DNA of 64,000 nucleotides from Hyphomicrobiales bacterium (GTDB lineage Bacteria; Pseudomonadota; Alphaproteobacteria; Rhizobiales; Beijerinckiaceae), in the NCBI GenBank assembly GCA_930633495.1, contig CAKNFJ010000001.1, positions 186,001 to 250,000 on the forward strand. The letters are read 5' to 3'. The notes below the pieces were generated by a model. The model made no database searches. It was not told the origin of the DNA and saw only the letters and a program-made list of their open reading frames with translations. Below, one piece after another: positions 56,743-64,000 of the stretch (its first letter is position 1; every line of letters starts with the position of its first letter). The position numbers and the translations under genes were made by a program.

Positions 56743-57269
56743 GCCTGCTCTGGGTCCCGTAGCGGCATCCCGGCCTCGGCAACCGAGTTGTGCAGGGGTG
56801 ATGTGCTGCGCGGCCCCGAAACGAGGTGGCCGGCCGGCGACGGCTCTGAGGAGGCCAGAGTTCCGTCACCGACCAGCCTAGCCCTTCGGTTTCCCAGGAG
56901 ATGCGGCGGACCTGAGCTCCCGAGGGGCGTTTCGGAACGATCTCAACGATCGCTTGCCTCACGGGAATACTGACAATTCGATTGAAACGAATCAATAAAA
57001 TACCGCTCAATCAAGAATAAACCTCTGCGTTAACGCTACAGATTAATCTTAAAACGACGCATTTTAATCAAAAAATAACGTAAAATTTGATCGATGAACT
57101 TTCTCTTCGAAGACATGCGGAAAGCTCTCTCTTGCGGCCGGCGCGAATGTCCGAGCGCTGGGGCGCGGTGCAGAAATCGATGGGCGGTACGGCGGGATCG
57201 AGCAGAAAGCCGCTCGGAGCGACGGAGATCCGGGATGACGGCGTGGTGCCGTCCAAAGACCCGTATGCT
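56743..57269. other. Intergenic region with an AT-rich stretch
   Basis: 527 bp without a supported gene. About 56970-57110 is unusually AT-rich for this genome (runs such as AATCAATAAAATA and AATCAAAAAATAACG). This may be a promoter or curved region, or a remnant of foreign DNA. A GATCCGGGATGACG motif at about 57226-57239 resembles one arm of palindrome family A. Confidence 0.3.
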
Positions 57270-58646
57270 TCAGGCTGCGCTGGCGACGATCACGCGGTTC
57301 CGGCCGCCGGCTTTCGCCCGGTAAAGCGCGTCATCGGCGCGCTTCATGACCTCGGCCGAGGAAGGATCCCCGGCGCGACGATAGGCAACGCCCACCGAAA
57401 CCGTGATCCTGATGTCGCGCGCACGGTTCTGGATGGTGAAGGGCTCGCCTTCGACGCGCTCGCGAATGCGCTCCGCCACCTGGCAGGCGGCTTCCGGCCC
57501 GGTATCGGGCAGGACCACGACGATCTCCTCGCCGCCCATGCGGGCCACAAGATCGATGCCGCGCGTGCAGACGCGAACGCGGGCGGCGAACTCGCGCAGC
57601 ACCTCGTCACCGGCGTCATGCCCCCAGGAATCGTTCACCGCCTTGAAGTGATCGATATCGAGCAACAGGATCGCTAGGGCGCGGGCTCGCAGGGCCGCTT
57701 CGTCGAACATGGCCGTCAGCCGACTGTCGAGGAAGCGGCGGTTGTGCAGCCCTGTCAGCTGATCCTTCACCGCCATCTCCATCGAAGACTGGACGCTGTC
57801 GCGCAGCCGTTCGGTGAAACGCTTGCGGCGCACCTGGATGCGGACGCGGGCGAGAAGCTCGTTACGGTCGATCGGGCGCAGCAGAAAATCATGCGCGCCG
57901 ATGTCGAGACCGCGCAGGATGCGGGAGCGGTCCTCCGGCTCTCCGATCAGGAGGACCGAGACATTGCGCGTGCGCTCCAGCGAACGCAGCTGGCTGCACA
58001 GGCGCAGGCCGTCCTGATCCTGCAGATTGAGGCTGACGATGACGCTGTCGAAACCGCCTTCGACGGCCCGCGCGGCAGCCCGCTGGACGTCGCTCTCGAT
58101 CTCGACGGCATGGAAGGCCGACAAGGCGCTCTGGAGCCGCTCGACCGCACTCGGACGATCCTCGACCAGCAGAACCCGGCCGTTCAGCCCATCCTCGGCC
58201 GCCGCCGCCGCCAGCGGATCCGAGATCCCGAGCCGAGCCGAGGCGACGGCGCGGCTGCGCAGCTCGTCGGTCATCGTCTTCAGCCGGGCGAGGCTGCGCA
58301 CACGCGCGAAGAGGGCCGCATCGTCGAGCGGCTTGGTCAGGAAATCGTCAGCCCCGGCATCGAGCCCCTGCAGGCGGTCGCGCGGCTGGTCGAGCGCGGT
58401 GACCATGACGACGGGAATATGAGCGGTCGCCGGCGTGCTCTTCAGCCGGCGGCAGACCTCGAAGCCGTTCATGCCCGGCATCATCACGTCGAGCAGGACG
58501 ATGTCGGCCTCACCGCGCTCGCAGACCGCGATCGCCTCGCGCCCGCTCAGCGCCGTCACAACGTCGAAATACTCCGCCGAGAGCTTGGCCTCGAGGAGCT
58601 TCAGGTTGGCGGCGATGTCGTCGACGACGAGTATGCGGGCGGACAT
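57270..58646 (-). CDS. pleD: PleD-type response regulator diguanylate cyclase
   Basis: 458 residues. The first receiver domain has ILVVDDIAANLKLLEAKLSA and a phospho-acceptor Asp in IVLLDVMMPGMNGFEVCRRL (about residue 53). The second, degenerate receiver spans about 155-275. The GGDEF domain has the active site as MGGEEIVVVLPDTGPEA (GGEEI), with the RxxD-type inhibitory site upstream (TRGIDLVARMG). The domain order REC-REC-GGDEF is that of PleD, which makes cyclic di-GMP at the cell pole during differentiation. It lies 19 bp downstream of divK on the same strand, the conserved arrangement. Confidence 0.95.
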   Translation of the reverse strand: MSARILVVDDIAANLKLLEAKLSAEYFDVVTALSGREAIAVCERGEADIVLLDVMMPGMNGFEVCRRLKSTPATAHIPVVMVTALDQPRDRLQGLDAGADDFLTKPLDDAALFARVRSLARLKTMTDELRSRAVASARLGISDPLAAAAAEDGLNGRVLLVEDRPSAVERLQSALSAFHAVEIESDVQRAAARAVEGGFDSVIVSLNLQDQDGLRLCSQLRSLERTRNVSVLLIGEPEDRSRILRGLDIGAHDFLLRPIDRNELLARVRIQVRRKRFTERLRDSVQSSMEMAVKDQLTGLHNRRFLDSRLTAMFDEAALRARALAILLLDIDHFKAVNDSWGHDAGDEVLREFAARVRVCTRGIDLVARMGGEEIVVVLPDTGPEAACQVAERIRERVEGEPFTIQNRARDIRITVSVGVAYRRAGDPSSAEVMKRADDALYRAKAGGRNRVIVASAA

Positions 58647-58665
58647 CGGGTCGCTTCAGTAGGGT

Positions 58666-59034
58666 TCAGGCGGCGCCGGCATAGGCGCGCACCGTCTCCA
58701 GGAACTTCGCGACGGAAATCGGCTTGGAGAGATAGGCCTCGCAGCCCCCCTCGCGGATCCTCTCCTCGTCGCCCTTCATCGCGAAGGCCGTCACCGCGAC
58801 CACGGGAATGGCCTTGAGATCGTCATCCTCCTTGATCCATTTCGTGACCTCGAGCCCGGAAACCTCGGGCAGCTGGATGTCCATCAGGATCAGCGCGGGG
58901 TGATGGGTGCGCGCCAGCTCGATGGCCTCGATACCGTCCGAGGTCTTCAAGGTGGCATAGCCATGCGCCTCGAGCAGATCGTTGAAGAGCTTCATGTTGA
59001 GCTCATTGTCCTCGACGATCAGAACCGTCTTCAT
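58666..59034 (-). CDS. divK: Single-domain response regulator DivK
   Basis: 122 residues from the ATG at 59034 ([20 protein letters not shown]); the upstream codons in frame are not conserved. The phospho-acceptor Asp lies in [20 protein letters not shown] (about residue 53), with the Thr/Lys switch residues in [16 protein letters not shown] and [11 protein letters not shown]. DivK relays phosphate between DivJ and PleC and controls CtrA in alphaproteobacteria. It is paired with pleD. Confidence 0.96.
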   Translation of the reverse strand: MKTVLIVEDNELNMKLFNDLLEAHGYATLKTSDGIEAIELARTHHPALILMDIQLPEVSGLEVTKWIKEDDDLKAIPVVAVTAFAMKGDEERIREGGCEAYLSKPISVAKFLETVRAYAGAA

Positions 59035-59168
59035 CAGGCCGCCCTTCATTCGCGCCAGGGATGCCCGCCACGAGGCGGCGGTCTTCCCAAAATGGCGGCA
59101 TCGTTGGATGATTGCAGTAGCACGCGAGCAGTTGACGAAACGCAAACCGGATACGCGACTCCCAGGCC

Positions 59169-59459
59169 ATGGCACCACGACTGACCACCGCGGACGCAGA
59201 AACCCTGGCGCTGCGCGCCCTCGGCTTCCTGGCCGCGGAACCGGAGCGGATCGAGCCGTTCCTGAGCATGACCGGCCTCAATCCGGCCAATCTGCGCGCC
59301 GCCGCGAGTGAACCCGGCTTCCTCTCAGCCGTGCTCGATCATATCGCGGGAAGCGATTCGCTCCTGCTCGAATTTGCCGAAAATTTAAGGCTAAATCCCG
59401 AAATCGTCGCCTCGGCACGCCAGCTGCTCGCCGGGCCGGAGCCGAGCGAGTTTTCTTGA
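59169..59459 (+). CDS. DUF3572 family protein
   Basis: 96 residues. It starts [20 protein letters not shown] and contains [20 protein letters not shown], the typical start of DUF3572, a small helical alphaproteobacterial family of unknown function. It is divergent from divK. Its stop overlaps the TTG start of dinB, so the two are likely co-translated. Confidence 0.88.
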   Translation: MAPRLTTADAETLALRALGFLAAEPERIEPFLSMTGLNPANLRAAASEPGFLSAVLDHIAGSDSLLLEFAENLRLNPEIVASARQLLAGPEPSEFS

Positions 59460-60805
59460 CCGCTGCCTCCCATCCGCTGCGCAGCCTGTGCCGCGATTGC
59501 CTGGCCGATCACGACAGCCCTGCCCCCTTGCGGCGCTGCCCGGCCTGCGGCTCGCCGCGGCTGTTGCGGCACGGCGAGCGCGACTCGCTGAGCCTTGCCC
59601 ATATCGACTGCGACGCCTTCTACGCGACCATCGAGAAGCGCGACGATCCGAGCCTGCAGGACAAACCGGTCATCGTGGGCGGCGGAAAGCGCGGCGTGGT
59701 CTCCACCGCCTGCTACATCGCCCGCACCTATGGCGTCCGCTCGGCGATGCCGATGTTCAAGGCGCTGAAGGCCTGCCCCGAGGCGGTGGTCGTCAAGCCG
59801 AACATGGCGAAATACGTCGTCGTCGGGCGCGAGGTCCGACAGCTGATGCGCGAGCTGACGCCGCTGGTCGAGCCGCTCTCGATCGACGAGGCTTTCCTCG
59901 ACCTGTCCGGCACGGAGCGCCTGCATCATGCGAGCCCGGCCGTGACGCTGGCGCGCTTCGCCAAGCGGATCGAGGCGGAGCTCGGCATCACCATCTCGGT
60001 CGGCCTGTCCTACGCCAAGTTCCTGGCAAAGGTCGCCTCCGATCTCGACAAGCCGCGCGGCTTTTCGGTCATCGGCCGGGGCGAGGCCGTCGCCTTCCTC
60101 GCGGACAAGCCGGTCAGCCTCATTCCCGGCATGGGGCCGGCGAGCGTCGCGAAGCTTGCGGAAGGCGGCTTCAGGCTGATCGGCGACCTGCGCGAGGCGC
60201 CGGTCGACAAGCTGTTCCGGCTCGCCGGCAAGGACGGCCCGCGCCTGAAGAACCTCGCCAACGGCATCGACGCCCGCAAGGTCACGCCCGAGCGTGAGAC
60301 CAAGAGCGTCTCCAGCGAAACCACGCTCGACGTCGATCTGTCAGGCTTCGACGAGCTGGAGCCGATCCTCTGGCGTCTCTGCGAGAAGACATCGAAACGG
60401 CTGAAGGCGCAGGAGCTTGCCGGCCGGACAATCACGCTGAAGCTGAAGACGGCCGATTTCCACACCATCACCCGCGCTACCCGGTTGCCGGAGCCGACGC
60501 AGCTCGCGGCCCGGCTCTTCGCCGCTGGGCGCGACCTGCTGAAGCGCGAGTGCAACGGCCCCCGCTACCGGCTGATCGGCATCGGTACGAGCGACTTCAG
60601 CCCTCCCGAAGAGGCCGACCACGGCGACCTCGCCGACACCGCCACGCCGCGCCTCAAGGCGATGGAAGGTGCTCTCGACAAGCTGCGCGCCCGCTTCGGC
60701 GACGAGGCCATCGGCAAGGGGCTCAATCTCAGGCTGCCGCAACGCCGCGCGAGCGAGCCGGCTACTTCGCGCATGTCTCCTGAGGAAGAAGATCGAGACG
60801 GGTGA
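59456..60805 (+). CDS. dinB: DNA polymerase IV (DinB) with N-terminal zinc ribbon
   Basis: 449 residues with a TTG start that overlaps the DUF3572 stop. The first 40 residues carry CRDCLADH ... [10 protein letters not shown], a two-CxxC zinc ribbon that classical DinB lacks. The Y-family polymerase follows: metal ligands in [16 protein letters not shown] (Asp51-like) and [11 protein letters not shown], then the helix-hairpin-helix and little-finger domains ([17 protein letters not shown]). It performs error-prone bypass synthesis. The gene's 3' end overlaps the convergent eipB gene by 44 bp. The extra N-terminus is seen in several Hyphomicrobiales DinB proteins. Confidence 0.94.
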   Translation: MTAASHPLRSLCRDCLADHDSPAPLRRCPACGSPRLLRHGERDSLSLAHIDCDAFYATIEKRDDPSLQDKPVIVGGGKRGVVSTACYIARTYGVRSAMPMFKALKACPEAVVVKPNMAKYVVVGREVRQLMRELTPLVEPLSIDEAFLDLSGTERLHHASPAVTLARFAKRIEAELGITISVGLSYAKFLAKVASDLDKPRGFSVIGRGEAVAFLADKPVSLIPGMGPASVAKLAEGGFRLIGDLREAPVDKLFRLAGKDGPRLKNLANGIDARKVTPERETKSVSSETTLDVDLSGFDELEPILWRLCEKTSKRLKAQELAGRTITLKLKTADFHTITRATRLPEPTQLAARLFAAGRDLLKRECNGPRYRLIGIGTSDFSPPEEADHGDLADTATPRLKAMEGALDKLRARFGDEAIGKGLNLRLPQRRASEPATSRMSPEEEDRDG

Positions 60806-61622
60806 GCGTGCCGCGCAGCGCGAAGCTGCCGTAATCGAGCTTGATCGCGCCGGTGACGCCGTTCTCGTAGAGCTCGAATGAGATGGTGTAGGACGGCGTC
60901 GATTCGCCCGAGCCGACCTTGAAATAGGAGATCGTCACCGGCCAGCGCGCCATCGTCTCGAATTCGGGGCGCTGCAGCGGCTTCTCGGAAGGGGCGGCCT
61001 CGATTCGCTTCCCGATGACCGACAGCGTCTCATAGACCTCCTTGCCGGAGTTGGCGCCGTCATAGAGCCGCACGTTCAGCGTCTGCTTGCCGGTGCGCGC
61101 CGCCTGGATGACCGCCTTCATCTGGGCGTTCGGGAAGAGCGCATCGCTGCCCTCGCGATGGGTTTCGAGCTTGGGCTGGCGCAGCTTCACCTCATAGCCG
61201 CCGCCGTTCTTCTCGGCCGTGCCGTCGACCGTGTCGGGCCTGGCGCCGCCAGAGGAGCTCTCGGTCTTGAAGCGGTAGCTCGCCCCGTCGCCCGCCTCGA
61301 AACTCGTCGTGCGCGCATCGATGACGCGCGGGCCGGCCTCGGTGCCGAGCTGGGTCACCTGCCGGAAGGACAGGGCATAGCCCTCGCAGGCGTCGCCGGT
61401 GAACTCGAAGGCGATGCGGCCCTTGGCCGTCTCGATGTTGCCCGAGGGCTTGGCGTTGTCGAGAACGAGGTCGTAGACCGCGCGGTGCGGCGCGAGGACC
61501 ACGCGGTCCGGCGCGGTCTGCCCGGCCTTGTCCTGCGCCCAGGCCGCCCCGCAGGCCAGCATCAGGGTTGCGATACCGACCCGGCTCGCATGGGCCGCGA
61601 GCCTCAAGCTTGTGTCGTTCAT
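60762..61622 (-). CDS. eipB: EipB-like cell-envelope integrity protein (DUF1849)
   Basis: 286 residues. A signal peptide ([16 protein letters not shown]) leads to a mature beta-spiral protein. [20 protein letters not shown] is the typical start of DUF1849. Two cysteines ([11 protein letters not shown] and the C-terminal PQETCAK) match the conserved disulfide of Brucella EipB. It is periplasmic and needed for envelope stress resistance in Brucella; that role is transferred from the family. Its 3' end overlaps dinB. Confidence 0.88.
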   Translation of the reverse strand: MNDTSLRLAAHASRVGIATLMLACGAAWAQDKAGQTAPDRVVLAPHRAVYDLVLDNAKPSGNIETAKGRIAFEFTGDACEGYALSFRQVTQLGTEAGPRVIDARTTSFEAGDGASYRFKTESSSGGARPDTVDGTAEKNGGGYEVKLRQPKLETHREGSDALFPNAQMKAVIQAARTGKQTLNVRLYDGANSGKEVYETLSVIGKRIEAAPSEKPLQRPEFETMARWPVTISYFKVGSGESTPSYTISFELYENGVTGAIKLDYGSFALRGTLTRLDLLPQETCAK

Positions 61623-61832
61623 GCGCCGCTTTTCCGTTCCATCCTCGGTGGAAATCTAGGTGCATTGCGGCAATGGCGCAAACATGGCGACGAGGCCCCT
61701 TTCCGGCGCCGTATCGGCCCTGCCCGCCGGGCATATCGCGATGCTTGCGGGCGGTCCGGGCTTCGGCCATGAAAGACCTGTCTCGCAAGACCGGTCCCCT
61801 CAAGACCCTGCCTCGCTCGCGGAGCCAAGCTC

Positions 61833-62306
61833 ATGAACGTCGTCGAAACCCGCCTCGCCGAACTCGGGATCACGCTGCCGAATCCGGCCGCGCCCATCGC
61901 CAACTATGTACCTTATGTGATCACCGGCAACCTGCTGGTCATCTCCGGCCAGATCTGCTTCGGCCTGGACGGCAAGCTTGCGGACAAGCACAAGGGCAAG
62001 CTCGGCGCCGAAATCTTCAACGAGGCCGGTCTCGAGGCGGCACGCCTCTGCGCGATCAACGTGCTGGCGCAGGCCAAGGCGGCCCTCGACGGCGATCTCG
62101 ACCGGATCGTGCGCTGCGTGCGCCTCGGCGGCTTCATCAACTCGGCTCCGCATTTCGCGGCACTGCCGGCGATCATGAACGGTGCCTCCGACCTGATGGT
62201 CGAGATCCTCGGCGACAAGGGCCGCCATGCCCGCTCCACGGTGGGCGTCGCCGAGCTGCCGGCCGATGCCGCCGTCGAAGTCGAAGCGATGTTCGAGATC
62301 ATCTGA
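61833..62306 (+). CDS. RidA/YjgF-family protein
   Basis: 157 residues. Family segments are NLLVISGQICFGLDGKL, EAARLCAINVLAQAKAALDG and, near the end, GRHARSTVGVAELPADAAVE, with the conserved Arg that binds carboxylates in active RidA. Classical RidA hydrolyses reactive enamines or imines from PLP enzymes. This is the longer RidA-related subgroup (about 155 residues), whose activity is less certain. Its stop overlaps the next gene's ATG (TGATG). Confidence 0.9.
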   Translation: MNVVETRLAELGITLPNPAAPIANYVPYVITGNLLVISGQICFGLDGKLADKHKGKLGAEIFNEAGLEAARLCAINVLAQAKAALDGDLDRIVRCVRLGGFINSAPHFAALPAIMNGASDLMVEILGDKGRHARSTVGVAELPADAAVEVEAMFEII

Positions 62307-63082
62307 TGTCCGGGACTGCCAAGAATGCCGGCCGGCCCGAGCTGGGCTGGCTGATCGCGCGGCCGATCGCGCATCGCGGCCTGCACGATCTCGCCGCCGG
62401 CGTGATCGAGAACAGCGCGTCCGCGGCGCAGGCAGCCATCGCCGGCGACTTCGGCATCGAATGCGACGTGCAGCTCACCGCCGACGGCGAAGCGGTCGTA
62501 TTCCATGACTATGTGCTGGACCGGCTGACCGGCGAAAGCGGCGCGGTCGTCGATCGCAAGGCCGACGCGCTCTCCGCCATCACGCTCAAGGGCGGCGGCG
62601 ACACCATCCCGACCTTGCCGGCCTTTCTCGACCTGATCGGCGGGCGCGTTCCGCTCGTCATCGAGATCAAGAGCCGCTTCGACGGCAATCTCGCCCTGAC
62701 GCGCCGGACGGTCGAGATCGTTGCCGGCTACAAGAGCCACCCGATCGTGATCAAGTCCTTCGATCCCGCAATCGTGACGGCCCTGCGCGACCTCGCGCCA
62801 GAGATTCCGCGCGGCATCGTGGCGATGAACGCCTATGATTACGGCGATTACGACAGCCTCTCGCCGGCCCGGAAGCATGCCCTCGCCAATCTCCTGCACT
62901 TCACCGAGAGCCAGCCGCATTTCCTGTCCTGGAAAGTCGCGGATCTGGAGAGTGCTGCGCCCTATCTCTGCCGCAACGCGCTCGGGATGCCGCTGATGAG
63001 CTGGACCGTGCGCACACCGGAAGAGCGCCAGCGGGCAGCGGCTTTCGCCGACCAGATGGTCTTCGAGGGCTTTCGCCCTTGA
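62306..63082 (+). CDS. Glycerophosphodiester phosphodiesterase (UgpQ-like)
   Basis: 258 residues from the ATG at 62306. Catalytic motifs are PIAHRGLHDLAAGVIENS (HR pair and Glu-Asn), GIECDVQLTADGEAVVFHDY (Glu/Asp metal ligands, His) and PLVIEIKSRFD. It is cytoplasmic, since no signal peptide is seen. It hydrolyses glycerophosphodiesters to glycerol 3-phosphate. It is coupled to the RidA-family gene upstream and overlaps the following gene's TTG. Confidence 0.93.
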   Translation: MSGTAKNAGRPELGWLIARPIAHRGLHDLAAGVIENSASAAQAAIAGDFGIECDVQLTADGEAVVFHDYVLDRLTGESGAVVDRKADALSAITLKGGGDTIPTLPAFLDLIGGRVPLVIEIKSRFDGNLALTRRTVEIVAGYKSHPIVIKSFDPAIVTALRDLAPEIPRGIVAMNAYDYGDYDSLSPARKHALANLLHFTESQPHFLSWKVADLESAAPYLCRNALGMPLMSWTVRTPEERQRAAAFADQMVFEGFRP

Positions 63083-64000
63083 GCGAGGCCCAGCGCGACG
63101 GTCTCAGCCTTCGCGTAGCGACCTCGCTCATGGCCGTCCCGGCAGGCGCATGGAATGCCTGCGCCAATCCCCATGCCTTGCTGGACGCTGTCTCAGTGTC
63201 CAGCGCCAGCGCCGACGCGGCGCCCGACCGGGACAACCCCTTCGTCAGCCATGAATTCCTGAGCGCGCTGGAAGAGAGCGGCTGCATCGGCGGCCGCAGC
63301 GGCTGGTCGCCGGCCTATCTTCTCGTCGAGGATGGCGCGGGCCGGTTGCTCGCCGCCGCGCCGAGCTTTCTCAAGAGCCATAGCCAGGGCGAGTATGTGT
63401 TCGATCATGGCTGGGCCGACGCTTACGAACGGGCCGGCGGGCGCTACTACCCCAAGCTCCAGGTCGCCGCGCCCTTCACCCCCGCGACGGGGCCGCGCCT
63501 GCTGGTTGCCGATGGGCCGCGCGCCGACGAAGCCCGGACGACGCTGATCGCCGGGCTGGACGCCTTGCGCTCGCAGACGCAATCCTCCTCGGTTCATGTC
63601 ACCTTCGCGCAGGAACCGGACGTCTCGGCCCTGAGGCAGGCCGGCTATCTGGAACGCAACGACCTGCAGTTCCATTGGCAGAACGAAGGCTTCGGCGCCT
63701 ATGACGACTTTCTGGCGACTCTGGCCTCGCGCAAGCGCAAGGCGCTGAAGCGCGAACGGCGCGAAGCGCTTGTCGCCGGCATCACCATCGAGGCGCTATC
63801 GGGCAGAGACCTGACCGAAGCGGTGTGGGACGATTTCTTCGCCTTCTATGAGGACACCGGCTCGCGCAAATGGGGGCGGCCCTATCTCAATCGAGCGTTC
63901 TTCTCGCGCGTCGGAGCGGCGATGGGCGAGCGCATCGTGCTGATCATGGCGAAGCGTGCCGGACGCTACATTGCCGGTGCCATCAACTTCCGGGGTGCGA
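63079..64000 (+). CDS. GNAT/FemAB-like N-acyltransferase (DUF482-type), C-terminus cut by window edge
   Basis: TTG start at 63079 overlaps the previous stop. About 307 residues are visible. SFLKSHSQGEYVFDHGWADA and YYPKLQVAAPFTPATGPRLL are characteristic of DUF482 proteins, which have a GNAT-like fold. LASRKRKALKRERREALVAG is a basic loop typical of the family, and RYIAGAINFRGA starts the acyl-CoA fold's core. Substrates are unknown. The end lies outside the window. Confidence 0.85.
   Translation, partial: MSEAQRDGLSLRVATSLMAVPAGAWNACANPHALLDAVSVSSASADAAPDRDNPFVSHEFLSALEESGCIGGRSGWSPAYLLVEDGAGRLLAAAPSFLKSHSQGEYVFDHGWADAYERAGGRYYPKLQVAAPFTPATGPRLLVADGPRADEARTTLIAGLDALRSQTQSSSVHVTFAQEPDVSALRQAGYLERNDLQFHWQNEGFGAYDDFLATLASRKRKALKRERREALVAGITIEALSGRDLTEAVWDDFFAFYEDTGSRKWGRPYLNRAFFSRVGAAMGERIVLIMAKRAGRYIAGAINFRGA

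Noticed and set aside
57210..57260. A third copy of palindrome family A near pleD
   Set aside because: Only one arm-like motif (GATCCGGGATGACG) is present and the partner arm is missing. It was left as a note in the intergenic entry.

Overview
The window comes from a GC-rich alphaproteobacterial chromosome, most likely Hyphomicrobiales (Rhizobiales); I would guess a Bosea-like lineage, but the sequence alone does not prove the genus. The evidence is the PleD/DivK cell-cycle regulators, an EipB (DUF1849) envelope protein, DUF3572 next to dinB, and a nuo operon whose NuoE has a long C-terminal helix-hairpin-helix extension.

Layout. (1) 1-12514, minus strand: respiratory complex I operon in the order nuoA-B-C-D-E-F-G-H-I-J-K-L, with nuoL cut by the window edge. 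Two non-canonical genes are inserted and translationally coupled: a GFA-family (CENP-V/GFA fold) protein between nuoC and nuoD, and a 78-residue membrane protein between nuoH and nuoI. (2) 12848-20837: a secreted M15-type peptidoglycan peptidase, a D-amino-acid-dehydrogenase-like flavoprotein, and a divergent RpiR regulator followed by a peptide-type ABC importer without ATPases and an M81 (MlrC-like) metallopeptidase. (3) 20838-22181: small or unknown genes, including a His-rich secreted protein.

(4) 22182-30873: a complete type II-C CRISPR-Cas locus. The array has 56 repeats and 55 spacers and is read on plus. The operon cas9-cas1-cas2 is on minus, and a tracrRNA gene on plus lies beyond cas9. 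No csn2 or cas4 is present. Each repeat carries a promoter-like pair (CTGGAC, 17 nt, TATTCT). The tracrRNA gene has the same -10 with a near-identical -35 (CTTGAC, 17 nt, TATTCT). This suggests Neisseria-like crRNA synthesis from promoters inside the repeats, in an alphaproteobacterium. A 10-bp inverted repeat brackets the predicted cas9 promoter, and a structured element containing a partial anti-repeat follows the last repeat. I consider this locus the most interesting part of the window.

(5) 30816-34980: PfkB sugar kinase (its 3' end is antisense to tracrRNA), L-serine dehydratase, tRNA-Asp, a secreted hypothetical protein, tRNA-Val and a second tRNA-Asp. (6) 35035-41823: the protein quality-control block lon, clpX, clpP, tig and tRNA-Leu, all on minus, with an RpoH-like promoter before lon. 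(7) 42012-44973: a multicopper-oxidase-like protein that has lost its copper ligands, gluconokinase and a short-type 6-phosphogluconate dehydrogenase. (8) 45227-51077: the urea ABC importer urtABCDE on minus, with a near-consensus sigma-54 promoter and several palindromic repeats between genes. (9) 51279-64000: an odd region with an exact complement of the 16S rRNA 3' tail, then rnr, a DUF983 gene, a Nudix gene and rpmG, small unknown genes, pleD-divK, DUF3572-dinB, eipB, a RidA-family gene, a glycerophosphodiesterase and a partial FemAB/GNAT-like gene.

Most of the window is ordinary core genome. The accessory features are the CRISPR-Cas locus, the palindromic repeats and a few unassigned small genes.
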